A stretch of DNA of 64,000 nucleotides from Cellulomonas sp. WB94 (GCF_003115775.1 NZ_QEES01000005.1:124001-188000); one strand, 5' to 3'. Numbered from the stretch's first letter, positions 51,048 through 61,002 are shown. Program-made: numbers and translations. The notes: generated by a model from the sequence alone, not told the origin.

Positions 51048-51416
51048 ATGGCTGGACTGGAGTCGAAGAGTTTCGATGCACCTGATGACGTTCGTCCGTT
51101 CACGGACAAGGGTGCGGCGCAGGTCGTGACGCTGGCCGGCAGCACGGTGGTCAAGGCCCGGTTTGAACCAGGCTGGCGGTGGTCAGAACACCTCCGCCCT
51201 ATTGCTGGCACGGACAGCTGCCAGTCACCCCATTTCCTCTACGTGATCTCTGGGCGGATGAAGGTGGAGATGAACGACGGCACGCAAGCCGAGGCCGCGC
51301 CCAACGACGTCGTGCGCATCGAACCAGGCCACGACGCCTGGGTCATCGGTGACGAGCCCTGCATCACCGTCGACTTCGGGGCGTCCCCGGCCTACGCCAC
51401 CACGCACAGCGCCTGA
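51048..51416 (+). CDS. Cupin-domain protein
   Basis: This 122-residue single cupin has the first motif in the region GWRWSEHLRPIAGTDSCQSP and the second in HFLYVISGRMKVEMNDGT, NDVVRIEPGHDAWVIGDEP. His and Glu positions are compatible with metal binding, but the substrate is unknown. The ATG at 51048 follows GAGGAGG at good spacing. It stands alone and is followed by a hairpin. Confidence 0.8.
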   Translation: MAGLESKSFDAPDDVRPFTDKGAAQVVTLAGSTVVKARFEPGWRWSEHLRPIAGTDSCQSPHFLYVISGRMKVEMNDGTQAEAAPNDVVRIEPGHDAWVIGDEPCITVDFGASPAYATTHSA

Positions 51417-51437
51417 TCAGCGGTAGAACCGACGGGA

Positions 51438-51461
51438 GCCGGCGCCCATCGCGGCGCCGGC
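51438..51461 (+). terminator. Hairpin terminator of the cupin gene
   Basis: GCCGGCGCC pairs perfectly with GGCGCCGGC (9 bp, 6-base loop), 21 bp after the stop. Confidence 0.65.
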
Positions 51462-52865
51462 CACCCGGCAGCTCCGTCGTACCCAAGCCCACGGACGTTC
51501 ACCGCGGGATGCACGCGATGACCCGAAGGCCCCGAGAGTTGCGCACCAGGGAAGAGTGCCGGCCGCTTGAGCGTGTCTCCAACATGCGCGTCCAGATGAT
51601 GCGGGCTGACAGCACGACGGGGCGCGGTAGGCGGGGTCGTCACCCGTCGGTGCCGCACGCCGGACACACCAGAACCTCTATCGAAGTCGACACGAGACAC
51701 ACCGCCGACACACGGCTCCTCGAAGCCGTGCTGGAAAGCAACACGGTGTGCACAGACAACCGCGCTCGGCCGCGCACACGCCCGGCCTGGATCCTGGCGG
51801 ACAAAGGCCCACACGTCCTCAGCGAACCGCGACTGCCTGACCGGGCGCGGCTTCAAGGGCCACCATCCCCGTGCGCGCGGACCAGTAGCAGAACCGGGCC
51901 GATCGACGGGCCTCCACATCGAACACCGGCCGCACGGCAGATTAACCCCGGCTCTCCCCAGTTCTACTCCCGATCAAGCGCTGTGAACAGGGCGCACGAT
52001 CGAGCTCCATGGCGCCTTTTGCGCAGCGTGTGCATGGGTCCAAACCCAACGTCGCGAGGACGCCGTGCCCTCCGCGAAGCGGCGCGCCGAACAGCGACCG
52101 CGCTCGACCAGGCTGGAAGCTGAGTCCGCTATCGGTCCCACGCCACAACGTCGATCGTCAGGACCGTCCCGGGCATGGGGATCAGCTCGACCCGAGGTGT
52201 CAACCGCGGCACGTCAGCTCCGAATGGTGGGCCGAACCGAGCACGGACGAACAGCGCCAACGTGAACCCGATCCCGTTGGTCGCGCCGGTCTACGGGCTG
52301 CTGGGCTGAGGGCTCATGGGCGGCGTCCTCCCGTCTGTGGATGCGGTTCTCGGGGCGATAGCTGACGTAGATCGTCACGTTGTCGACCGCGGGCCCGACG
52401 TCGAGCAGACGCCCATCGCTAGGTCGAGCCGTGTCGAGCGTTCCCACGACATAGCGTTTCTGAGGTTGCCCGAGTCCTTCACAAGGGCTCGGTCCAAAGG
52501 TCCAAGACGATGTCGCCATAGACGAGCATGTCAGTGGTGTAGGCGCCCGGCTGCTCGGGACGTCGAGGTCGAGGCATGAGCGCGCATACGTCCAGCTCTA
52601 GCCTCGGCCCAGCTGCCCGACCCCCTCATTTCGACGAGGGACAAACGGCGCGCACGCGGTCCCCCGCGCTGCGTTCGCCTGGATCACGTGTGACCCCATC
52701 CGCCACCGCTACTCCACCTGCGGCTACCGCAGCCCCCGTCACCGACGAGCACGCCACCGCCGCGGCTACCCTGCAGGTGGCCGCGTAACCACAAATCGCG
52801 TCTACGTCTCGGGGTCAAGCCCCCACAGCGAAATAGTCATAGTCCCGCATGGCCCCCTTCACCCG
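51462..52865. other. Gene-poor stretch with a decayed coding remnant
   Basis: About 1.4 kb without an intact gene. The only protein-like reading is on the minus strand around 52128-52480, described separately. The rest is open in several frames by GC bias but not family-like. Confidence 0.4.
52128..52480 (-). pseudogene. Unidentified decayed coding region
   Basis: On the minus strand one frame reads KRYVVGTLDTARPSDGRLLD and VGPAVDNVTIYVSYRPENRI. After a frame change and an in-frame stop it continues TNGIGFTLALFVRARFG and VELIPMPGTVLTIDVVAWDR, ending at a stop. The amino-acid composition and strong third-position GC suggest a real but broken gene. I do not recognise the family. Confidence 0.3.
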
Positions 52866-55079
52866 GTGATTGGCGCAATGATGACCAAAGACGAGCCCAT
52901 GGACGCGGCGCTGTGCGCCGACCCGCGGCTGAGCGTGGATCTGATCTGTGCGCACAATCTCCTGGATTCCCCGTGGGCGATTATCTATTTCAAGGACCTG
53001 GAGAGCCGGTTCATCAAGGTGAGCGTGGACTGCGCCCGGGTGAACGACATGACCCAGGGCGAGATGATCGGGCTCACCGACTTCGACTTGACCGACTACG
53101 CCAACGCGAGCGCGCTCCTCGCGGACGAGCAGCGCATCATCGCCACCGGTGTGCCAATGATCGACAAGGAGGAGGTCGACCGGTTCGTCGACCAGCCAGG
53201 GACCTGGGTCGAGACGAGCAAGTTCCCGCTGCGCGACGCAGACGGAAGCATCATTGGGACCTTCGGCATCTCCCGAGACGTCACCCGGCGCGAGTTCGCC
53301 GAGCAGCAGTCGATATGGATGGCGGAGGAGGCGGCAGAGGCCCACGCCGCAGTGGCCCGCGCGGAGGCTCAGCTTCGTGCTGTCCTGGATGGCTCCACCG
53401 ATGCGATCGCCAAGTACGACGAGGGGCTCCGGTACCAGTACATCAACCCCGCCGGTGAACGGCTGCGCGGTTTGTCGCTCGCCGAGCTGGAAGGTCGCAC
53501 GGACCGGCAGACCGGCATGGCGGAGAGCTCGCTGTGGATATGGGAAGCGGCCTTGAATCGCGTGCTGGGGACCGGTGAGCCGAACGACGTGGAGTTCTCC
53601 TCGCCGGATGCCCCGGACGAGAGTTCGGTGTGGTTCCACGTCTCGCTGTCACCGGACCGCGACGACACCGGCGCTGTCGTCGGCGTGTTCAGCTCGACGC
53701 GCGACATCACTGATCTCAAACGCGCCGAGCATGCCTTGGCTCACCAGGCCATGCACGACTCCCTGACGGGTCTCGCGAATCGGTACCTTCTGACCGACCG
53801 TTTGAGCCACGCCCTGGAGCGCAAGGAACGATCCTCGGCCAGCGTGGCGCTGTTCTTCATCGACCTCGACCACTTCAAGGACGTCAACGACGCCTACGGC
53901 CACGAGGTCGGGGACCGCGTGCTCGTGGACGTAGCTCGACGGTTGGAACATGTCGCGCGCCGAGGTGACACCGTCGCCCGGCTCGGCGGGGATGAGTTCA
54001 TCCTGCTCCTCGACGACGAGATGACCGACGACGACGTCCCCGAGATCGCCGAGCGCATCGTCGCGGCGTTTGCCCGACCCTTCTCTGATGGAGCCGTGAC
54101 GTTCCAGTTATCGGCGAGCGTGGGAGCGGCGATCGCAGAGGACCCGACCATCGGCGCATCGGGGCTCCTGCAAAGAGCGGACTCCGCGATGTACCGGGCC
54201 AAAGTGGCCGGTCGCAGCCGCTTCGAGGTCTTCGACCCGAGGACACGCTCGGACTCATCTACCAGCAACGCACTCGAGGTCGAGCTCAGATCTGCCCTCG
54301 AGGCCCACGAGCTCAAGCTCCTCTACCAGCCGAGGCTCGCGCTCGGCGACCGCCAGATCCTGGGATTCGAGGCCCTGCTGCGCTGGGATCACCCCGAGCG
54401 CGGCACGCTAGGCCCCGCCGACTTCCTCGCCGCCGCGGAGTTCAGCGGACTGATCATCCCGATCGGCGCATGGGTGCTGAACACCGCGTGTGCCCAGCTT
54501 GGTGCATGGACATCTGGGCAGCACCCCGCCGCAACCACACTCGCCATGGCGGTCAACGTGTCCGGACGTCAAGTGCGCGAGCCCCACTTCGCGGAACTCG
54601 TCTCCGACACCCTCAACCACCACGGGATCGCACCCTGGCAGCTGTGCCTGGAGATCACCGAACGCGAACTGGCCATCGACAACCCGACTGCACGCGAGAC
54701 CCTCACGGCTCTCGCCGCCCTCGGCGTCCAGCTCGCCGTCGACAACTTCGGTGCCACCTATACGTCGCTCTCACGGCTGCCGCAATTCCCGGTCAGCGTC
54801 GTCAAGCTCGAGAAGCTGTCCGCGAGCGCCCATGATCGCCGGATCGCCGCGATGGTCATCGCGATGGCGCACGGCCTGGGCATGAGGGTCGTCGGAGAGC
54901 GAATCGAGACGACCACCCAGCTCAACAACCTCGAAGAGCTCACCTGCGACGACGGCCAGGGCTACCTGCTCGGTCGACCGATGTCGACCGACGACGTGGA
55001 CCGCATGCTGCAGGGCGAAGCCCGAACTCCCACCGCCGGCCTTGACGACGCCGTCATGCCACAGGATCCGAGCGCCTGA
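52866..55079 (+). CDS. PAS-PAS-GGDEF-EAL c-di-GMP signalling protein
   Basis: This 737-residue protein has a PAS domain (about residues 30-145), a second PAS (about 165-290), a GGDEF domain with an intact GGDEF near residue 373 and an RxxD inhibitory site (RRGD) five residues before it, and an EAL domain from about 480. EAL motifs: FEALLRW (near 502), NVSGRQV, LEITERE, KLEKLS, GERIETT and GQGYLLGRP. The key DD pair is Asp626-Asn627 (VDNFGAT), so one metal-ligand Asp is replaced. It is therefore probably a cyclase with a weak or inactive phosphodiesterase domain. A GTG at 52866 or an ATG at 52878 could start it. Confidence 0.88.
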   Translation: MIGAMMTKDEPMDAALCADPRLSVDLICAHNLLDSPWAIIYFKDLESRFIKVSVDCARVNDMTQGEMIGLTDFDLTDYANASALLADEQRIIATGVPMIDKEEVDRFVDQPGTWVETSKFPLRDADGSIIGTFGISRDVTRREFAEQQSIWMAEEAAEAHAAVARAEAQLRAVLDGSTDAIAKYDEGLRYQYINPAGERLRGLSLAELEGRTDRQTGMAESSLWIWEAALNRVLGTGEPNDVEFSSPDAPDESSVWFHVSLSPDRDDTGAVVGVFSSTRDITDLKRAEHALAHQAMHDSLTGLANRYLLTDRLSHALERKERSSASVALFFIDLDHFKDVNDAYGHEVGDRVLVDVARRLEHVARRGDTVARLGGDEFILLLDDEMTDDDVPEIAERIVAAFARPFSDGAVTFQLSASVGAAIAEDPTIGASGLLQRADSAMYRAKVAGRSRFEVFDPRTRSDSSTSNALEVELRSALEAHELKLLYQPRLALGDRQILGFEALLRWDHPERGTLGPADFLAAAEFSGLIIPIGAWVLNTACAQLGAWTSGQHPAATTLAMAVNVSGRQVREPHFAELVSDTLNHHGIAPWQLCLEITERELAIDNPTARETLTALAALGVQLAVDNFGATYTSLSRLPQFPVSVVKLEKLSASAHDRRIAAMVIAMAHGLGMRVVGERIETTTQLNNLEELTCDDGQGYLLGRPMSTDDVDRMLQGEARTPTAGLDDAVMPQDPSA

Positions 55080-56034
55080 TCGCCGGAACAGTCCTCGGCC
55101 GGACGCCCATTGAGCGGCCCCAGCCATCGAAGGAGCGTGGCTCCAGAGCCAGCGCACCCTGGCGCTCGGCGCCGACCACAACGTGCGACCCCTGCACGCG
55201 CGCAACTACTTCATGCTCAGCGCCGCCGACGTGGACGTCGCCATGTGGAACCCATCATCGCCGAAGCAACCTCACCTGCTTTCGCGCAACCGTCGTGGCC
55301 ACTCGGCACAGCGTTCGGCCACTCAACTCGTCGCGGTTCCCATGCCACCTGTCGCCCCTACACGACGCGTAACCCAACCGCGTCATGGCCACCCTCATCC
55401 GGTGATGTCTGCCTGTGCCTACCGCCGACTGACCTGCACAGACGCGCACGGACGGATCTCGGCGGACGCGTTTGCCTGTGTGCCCTGACACGGCGGGGGT
55501 CGGATGCAAGATCCGGCCCCCGCCGCTCCGCGCGGTCCGGATCGGTCCGTGGAACGTGGGGTCTTCCCCCGGCCGACATCGCCGGCCACCCGCGCGGCGA
55601 GCCGCCACCCAGCGTCGGACAGCGTCTCGACGCTGTCTCCTCCGCGGCCGTGGCGCTGACCACGGCACGGCCCAGGTGCCCGTCAATGCGTTCCCACTTC
55701 AGGCGCGGCCCCCGAGCACTGACCGCACCCGTCCTGTCGCTGCCGCGGCGGCCCGGTGGCGGGCGTCGCCGCCGAGAGCCCGACGACCATCACGGTCCAC
55801 CTGTCGCCGACCCGGAGGCGGCGCGACCCGGGCGGTGCGGCGCTGGTGCGCAAGTGCTGCCACGCCGTTGACGCTCCCGATCGTTTGGGACATGCGCTCC
55901 GATGACCTGGGCCGGGGCCCCATCCGACACACCGTGCCGTTGCCTACGGTTGCCTGATCATGGGAGCTGCGGACCCCTACCTCATGTCACTGGTGGAGGC
56001 TCGGGTCTCAGCCCGTCGGGCTGGCCGGGACGCG
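55080..56034. other. Intergenic region, no gene recognised
   Basis: Nearly 1 kb with GC-biased open frames but none with family resemblance. A short protein-like reading (RPLHARNYFMLSAADVDVAM near 55190) could be a relic. Confidence 0.4.
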
Positions 56035-56967
56035 TCAGGGCACCGCGTACCCAGCGGCCCGGAACAGCTCGTACCACTCGGCCCGGGTCAGCGGCAGGTC
56101 GGACCCGGCGACCGCGTCGGCCACCCGTTGCGGTGTGGTGGTGCCGAGGACGACCTGCATGCGGGCGGGGTGGCGTGTGATCCACGCGGTGGCGATCGCG
56201 AGGGGCGGCACCCCGTAGCGGGCGGCGAGGCGGTCGATGACGGCGTTGAGCTCGGGGTACTCGGGCGAGCCGAGGAACGGTCCGGTGAAGAAGCCCGCCT
56301 GGAGCGGTGACCAGGCCTGGATGGTGATGTCGTGCAGGCGGCAGTAGTCGAGCATGCCGTTGTCACGGTCGACGGACTGGTTCAGCCCCGCCATGTTCGC
56401 CGCGACGCCGTGTGCGACGAGTGGGGCGTGGGTGATCGAGAGCTGGACCTGGTTGGCGACGATGGGCTGGCGCACGTACCGGCGGAGCAGGTCGATCTGC
56501 CCCGGGGTGTGGTTGGACACGCCGAACGCCCGCACCTTGCCGGCGGCGTGCAACGCGTCGAAGGCCTCGGCAACCTCCTCCGGCTCCACCAGGGCGTCCG
56601 GGCGATGCAGGAGCAGGATGTCGATGTAGTCGGTCCCGAGCGCGTCGAGCGACCCATCGACTGACTCGAGGATGTGCTGGGCGGAGAAGTCGAAGTACGG
56701 GCCTGAGCGAACGATCCCGCACTTGGTCTGAAGGACGATCTCCGCGCGTTGCGCCGGGCTCAACCGCGTCGCCTCAGCGAACCGGCGTTCGCAGCCGTGC
56801 TCGGGCGTGCCGTACACGTCGGCGTGGTCGAAGAAGTCGATGCCGTTGTCCAGGGCGGTGCCGACGAGGGTGCGGATCTCCTCGTCGGTCTTGTCCTGGA
56901 TCCGCATCAGGCCCAGCACGACGTTGGGCACGGTCACGTCGGAGTCGGACAGTGGAACTCTGCGCAC
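56035..56967 (-). CDS. Aldo/keto reductase
   Basis: A protein of about 310 residues begins RRVPLSDSDVTVPNVVLGLM. It shows the (alpha/beta)8-barrel catalytic set: DFFDHADVYG (Asp/Tyr), LQTKCG (Lys), DILLLHRPDAL (His) and a C-terminal VVLGTTTPQRV nucleotide motif. It resembles the YdhF/oxidoreductase subgroup and reduces carbonyls with NADPH. The GTG at 56967 has GAGGAG 8 bp ahead. It is the last gene of a four-gene minus-strand cluster. Confidence 0.85.
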   Translation of the reverse strand: MRRVPLSDSDVTVPNVVLGLMRIQDKTDEEIRTLVGTALDNGIDFFDHADVYGTPEHGCERRFAEATRLSPAQRAEIVLQTKCGIVRSGPYFDFSAQHILESVDGSLDALGTDYIDILLLHRPDALVEPEEVAEAFDALHAAGKVRAFGVSNHTPGQIDLLRRYVRQPIVANQVQLSITHAPLVAHGVAANMAGLNQSVDRDNGMLDYCRLHDITIQAWSPLQAGFFTGPFLGSPEYPELNAVIDRLAARYGVPPLAIATAWITRHPARMQVVLGTTTPQRVADAVAGSDLPLTRAEWYELFRAAGYAVP

Positions 56968-57029
56968 GGGTGGTGCTCCTCGATCAGGGTGGGCCGCGAA
57001 GGGCGGGCGCCCTCGGGCTGTGGTGACGG

Positions 57030-57890
57030 TCAGGCCTGGGAGAGCGCTGCGATCTCCGCGGGCGTCAGGCTCACGTCGGGCGCACCGGCCGAGTCGCGGA
57101 TCGACTCTGGACGGGAGGCGCCCGGGATGGGGATTACCACGGGGGCCAGGGCCAGCTCCCAGGCCAGGGTCACCTGATAGACGCTGACTCCGTGGTCGGC
57201 GGCGACCCGCGCGAACGCCTGCTGCCTGGTGGCTAGCTCTGCCGAACCGGCGATGCCACCGAGGGGGCTCCATGGCAGGAACGCGATGCCGCGCCGCGCG
57301 CAGTGCTCAAGCTCGCCGAGGCTCGAGCGGAACCGCGGTGAGAACTGGTTCTGGACCGAGACCAGGCGTCCGCCGAGGATCTCGTCGGCGAGGTCGATCT
57401 GCCCGACGTCGGCGTTCGATATCCCGGCGCGGACGATGACGCCCTCGTCGAGCAGCTCGACCAGGGCTCCGACGGAGTCGGCGTAGGGCACGCGCGTGTC
57501 CGGGCGGTGGAACTGGTACAGGCCGATGGCCTCGAGCCCGAGCCTCTTCGCCGACGCCTTGGCCGCCTCCTTGAGGTAGGCCGGGTCGCCGTTCTGCGTC
57601 CACGTGCCATCGCCCGGTCGCAGGTGTCCGCCCTTGGTCGCGACGATCACGTCGGAGGTGTCGGCGCCGTACTCGCGCAGGGCGCGGGCGATCAGCTCCT
57701 CGTTGTGTCCCACCTCTCCGGCGTCGCGGTGGTAGGCGTCGGCGGTGTCGATCAGGGTGACCCCGGCGTCCAGGGCGGCGTGGATCGTCGCGATCGAGCG
57801 AGCTTCGTCGGGCCGGCCCTCGATCGACATGGGCATGCCGCCCAGGCCGATCGCCGAGACCGTCCGCTCGCCGAGGGTGCGCTGCTGCAT
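57030..57890 (-). CDS. Aldo/keto reductase
   Basis: This 286-residue protein has GLGGMPMSIEGRPDE, LIDTADAYH (Asp/Tyr), VIVATKGG (Lys), LYQFHRPDTRVPYAD (His) and a VVIPIPGASRPESI cofactor motif. It is of a different subgroup from its neighbours (AKR of the pyridoxal-reductase/YajO kind). It follows the 3-hydroxyisobutyrate-dehydrogenase-like gene after about 150 bp and precedes the third reductase. Confidence 0.87.
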   Translation of the reverse strand: MQQRTLGERTVSAIGLGGMPMSIEGRPDEARSIATIHAALDAGVTLIDTADAYHRDAGEVGHNEELIARALREYGADTSDVIVATKGGHLRPGDGTWTQNGDPAYLKEAAKASAKRLGLEAIGLYQFHRPDTRVPYADSVGALVELLDEGVIVRAGISNADVGQIDLADEILGGRLVSVQNQFSPRFRSSLGELEHCARRGIAFLPWSPLGGIAGSAELATRQQAFARVAADHGVSVYQVTLAWELALAPVVIPIPGASRPESIRDSAGAPDVSLTPAEIAALSQA

Positions 57891-58040
57891 GGGAACTTCC
57901 TCACGTCGAAACGGCTGGGGACACCCGGGTCGGGCCCACCCGTGACGTTAGGGAGAGCCAACCTAGAAGTCCAACGACTGCACCAGATAAAGCGTAGAAG
58001 CGGAGTCGATCAATCAATCGGGAGCAGATGGCACCCGAAG

Positions 58041-58913
58041 TCATGCCCTGGCGTCGAGAGCGGCGAGGACGGCCGTGAGGTCCTGATTCCCGTATCCCTC
58101 ATCGACCGCGCGCTGCCACTGGGCCGACAGGGCCTCGAGAGTGGGGAGCGAGTCCGGTCCCGCCGCGTCGAGCGCCAGCCGGACGTCCTTGAGCGCGAGC
58201 GACAGGGCGAACTGCGCTGAGAAGTCGTCGGCGGCGATCCGGCGGAGCTTGGCGCCCTGCCATGCGCTGATGAGCGGACTGGCGTCCAGAGCCTCGAGGA
58301 CCGCGCTGGTCGCCAGGCCGAGCCGGTGCGCGAGGGACAGCGACGACGCGACGGCCTCGGTGGCGAGGGCGAGCCAGGTGTTGGCGACGAGCTTCATGCG
58401 CGATCCCGCGCCCGCTTCCCCGACCCAGACCGTGCGCTCCCCCACCGCGCCGAAGAGCGGTTCGAGCGCGACGCGTGCCGAGACAGGGCCGGACGCCGAC
58501 ACGGTCAGGGTCCCGTTCCGCGCGGGCTCCGCGCTGCCCGAGACGGGTGCGTCGACGAACACGACGTCCGGTCGCTCGGCGGCGACGAGCTCGATCAGTC
58601 CTGCTGTGCCTGCCACACCGATCGTGCTCATCTGCACCCAGATGGCGCCGGGGGCAAGGGCCGCGAGCATGCCGTGGTCTCGCGCGATCGTGAGGACCGC
58701 GTCAGCGTCGGCGACCATTGTGACGACGATCCCCGCGCTTGCGGCCGCCCCGGCAGCGGACGGGACCGCCTGCAGACCATCGAGCACGGCAGCGGGAGGT
58801 GGCGTGCGGTTCCAGACGACCGTGGGGATCCCAGCGTTGCGGACATTGAGCGCCATGGGCAGACCCATCGTGCCAAGGCCAAGGACGGCGACCGTCGTCG
58901 GCGTGGGGTCCAT
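58041..58913 (-). CDS. 3-Hydroxyisobutyrate dehydrogenase-family oxidoreductase
   Basis: This 290-residue protein has the Rossmann motif VAVLGLGTMGLPMALNVRNA, then DAPVSGSAEPARNGTL (substrate loop) and GAGSRMKLVANTWLA with the catalytic Lys. A C-terminal helical domain, LKDVRLALDAA, follows. It oxidises a beta-hydroxyacid or reduces a related semialdehyde, using NAD(P). A strong AGGAGGAGG precedes the ATG at 58913. Placed between two aldo/keto reductases, it suggests a catabolic route with sequential carbonyl reactions. Confidence 0.86.
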   Translation of the reverse strand: MDPTPTTVAVLGLGTMGLPMALNVRNAGIPTVVWNRTPPPAAVLDGLQAVPSAAGAAASAGIVVTMVADADAVLTIARDHGMLAALAPGAIWVQMSTIGVAGTAGLIELVAAERPDVVFVDAPVSGSAEPARNGTLTVSASGPVSARVALEPLFGAVGERTVWVGEAGAGSRMKLVANTWLALATEAVASSLSLAHRLGLATSAVLEALDASPLISAWQGAKLRRIAADDFSAQFALSLALKDVRLALDAAGPDSLPTLEALSAQWQRAVDEGYGNQDLTAVLAALDARA

Positions 58914-58968
58914 GGGTGCCTCCTCCTGAACGTGTTTCGCTGTCGATGTTCGTGGGCGCAGGTCCAGC

Positions 58969-60000
58969 TCACACCTCGCGCGACGTCGCCCACAGGTCCA
59001 CGTGGGCATCGACGGCATGCTCGTCGATGTTGGCGAGCTCCTCGGCGGTGAAGTCGAGGCGGTCGAGCGCCCCGACGTTCTGCTCGAGCTGGGCGACGCT
59101 GCTCGCCCCGACCAGGACCGAGGTCACGCGCGCGTCCCGCAACCCCCATGCGAGCGCCATCTGGGCCAGCGACTGGCCGCGACCGGCGGCGATGTCGTTG
59201 AGGGCTGCGACGTGGGCCAGGACGTCGGCGCTGAGGAACGTCGGGGACAGCGACGTCTGGCGGGCCGCGCGCGAGGTCTGTGGGATCCCGGCGAGGTACT
59301 TGTCGGTGAGCATGCCCTGGGCAAGCGGGGAGAAGGCGATGCACCCGGCGCCGACCTCGCTCAGCGCATCGAGCAGGCCCTCGGACTCGATCCACCGGTT
59401 GACCATCGAATACGACGGCTGGTGGATGAGCAGCGGAGTGCCCAGCTCACGCAAGATCCGGGCAGCCTCGCGGGTCTTGCGCGGGCTGTACGACGAGATG
59501 CCCGCATACAGCGCCCGCCCGGACCGCACCGCGGTGTCCAGGGCGCCCATCGTCTCCTCGAGCGGCGTCGTCGGGTCGAACCGGTGGGAGTAGAAGATGT
59601 CGACGTAGTCCACCCCCATCCGAGCCAACGACTGGTCGAGGCTCGCCAGCAGGTACTTGCGCGACCCACCCCCCTGGCCGTACGGCCCCGGCCACATGGC
59701 GTAGCCCGCCTTGGTGGAGATGATCAGCTCGTCACGGTGCGCGCGCAGATCCTGGGCAAGGATCCGCCCGAAGTTGCGCTCGGCTGCTCCCGCCTCAGGC
59801 CCGTAGTTGTTCGCCAGGTCGATGTGGGTGATGCCAAGATCGAAAGCCCGCCGCACAATGGCACGCTGGGTCTCGAACGGGGACAGGTCGCCGAAGTTCT
59901 GCCAGAGCCCGAGCGAGATGGCCGGCAGATCGAGGCCGGAGGCGCCCACGCGCCGGTAACGCATGGACTCGTACCGATCGGTGCGGGGCGTGAAGGTCAT
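58969..60000 (-). CDS. Aldo/keto reductase, YghZ (glyceraldehyde 3-phosphate reductase)-like
   Basis: This 343-residue protein has MRYRRVGASGLDLPAISLGL, ITHIDLANNYGPEAGAAE (Asp/Tyr), LIISTKAGY (Lys), YVDIFYSHRFDP (His), and LAQGMLTDKYLAG with VTSVLVGASSVAQLEQNV. This matches the YghZ/KCNAB-like AKR14 subgroup that reduces small aldehydes. The ATG at 60000 is preferred to an upstream in-frame one. It is first in the cluster, directly opposite the LysR gene. Confidence 0.87.
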   Translation of the reverse strand: MTFTPRTDRYESMRYRRVGASGLDLPAISLGLWQNFGDLSPFETQRAIVRRAFDLGITHIDLANNYGPEAGAAERNFGRILAQDLRAHRDELIISTKAGYAMWPGPYGQGGGSRKYLLASLDQSLARMGVDYVDIFYSHRFDPTTPLEETMGALDTAVRSGRALYAGISSYSPRKTREAARILRELGTPLLIHQPSYSMVNRWIESEGLLDALSEVGAGCIAFSPLAQGMLTDKYLAGIPQTSRAARQTSLSPTFLSADVLAHVAALNDIAAGRGQSLAQMALAWGLRDARVTSVLVGASSVAQLEQNVGALDRLDFTAEELANIDEHAVDAHVDLWATSREV

Positions 60001-60048
60001 GCACCCATGGTGGTCTCGGCCGAGCCACACGTCCAACAGGTCAGAACT

Positions 60049-60063
60049 ATCGGATTGTTCGAT
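60049..60063. promoter_or_regulatory. LysR-type box (T-N11-A)
   Basis: ATCG-GATTGTT-CGAT is a dyad containing T-N11-A with inverted ATC/GAT ends. It lies in the 89-bp divergent space between the YghZ-like gene (60000) and the LysR gene (60090). A second perfect palindrome, CCATCGATGG, follows at 60065-60074. Confidence 0.6.
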
Positions 60064-60089
60064 CCCATCGATGGATCTAGGCTGGCGCG

Positions 60090-60959
60090 ATGGAGCTACG
60101 CCAGCTGGAGCACTTCGTCGCCGTGGCCGAGGAACGCCACTTCACCCACGCGGCGGAGACGCTGCGCATCTCCCAGTCGGGCCTGTCGGCCTCGATCCGC
60201 GCCCTCGAGCTCGAGCTCGGCGCCGCCCTGTTCATCCGCACCACCCGGAGCGTCGAGCTCACCGCGGCGGGGCGCGCCCTGTTGGTTGAGTCGCATCGGA
60301 CCCTGGCCAGCGCCGCGGCGGCTCGCGACGCGGTCGAGGCCGTCTCGGGCGTGATGGGCGGCGCGATCGCGGTCGGCGCCGAGCAGTGCCTGGGAGCGGT
60401 CGACCTGCCCCGCGAGCTCGCGCGCTTCCGCGCCCGACACCCCGGCGTCGCCATCCGTCTCACCTTCAACGGGTCAGCGCTGCTGCTCGAGCAGGTCGGG
60501 TCCGGCCAGCTCGACCTCGCGATCGTCGCCGTCTGCGGTCCGATCCCCGCCGGCGTCCACCTCGAACCCATGGCGACCGACCGGCTCGTGGTCCTCACGC
60601 ACCCCGACTCCCCCATCGCCGCCCGCGCATCGGTGGCGCTCGCCGACCTCCAGGACGAGACGTTCATCGGCTTCAAACCCGACTGGGCCGCACGGGTCCT
60701 CGCGACCCGCGCGTTCGCCGCCGCCGACCTGCCGCACCGCGTCGAGCTCGAGGTCAACGACGTCCACACGATGCTCGACCTGATCGGGCAGAACCTCGGC
60801 ATCGCCATCGTGCCCGCGTCCATCGCCGCCAAGCGCCCCGACGTCTTGCACGCCACACCGCTGCACGGAGAACAGCCCGTGTGGACCGTGGCTGCAGCGG
60901 TGCCCGACCGACCAAGCCCCGCCGCCGCAGCCCTCCTCGACCTCCTGCGCGCAGGCTGA
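60090..60959 (+). CDS. LysR-family transcriptional regulator
   Basis: This 289-residue protein starts MELRQLEHFVAVAEERHFTH, continues AAETLRISQSGLSASIRALE (winged HTH), and has a periplasmic-binding-like effector domain (AVGAEQCLGAVDLPRELARF). It is divergent from the aldo/keto reductase cluster with a T-N11-A box between, so it is likely the activator of that cluster. The effector is unknown. Confidence 0.9.
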   Translation: MELRQLEHFVAVAEERHFTHAAETLRISQSGLSASIRALELELGAALFIRTTRSVELTAAGRALLVESHRTLASAAAARDAVEAVSGVMGGAIAVGAEQCLGAVDLPRELARFRARHPGVAIRLTFNGSALLLEQVGSGQLDLAIVAVCGPIPAGVHLEPMATDRLVVLTHPDSPIAARASVALADLQDETFIGFKPDWAARVLATRAFAAADLPHRVELEVNDVHTMLDLIGQNLGIAIVPASIAAKRPDVLHATPLHGEQPVWTVAAAVPDRPSPAAAALLDLLRAG

Positions 60960-61002
60960 GTACCGCAACATCGCACCGACGACGGGCCCCGCGCCCTCGC
61001 CC

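Noticed and set aside
52560-52790. Small Thr/Ala-rich open frame before the PAS protein
   Set aside because: Low complexity, no ribosome binding site and no homologous motif.
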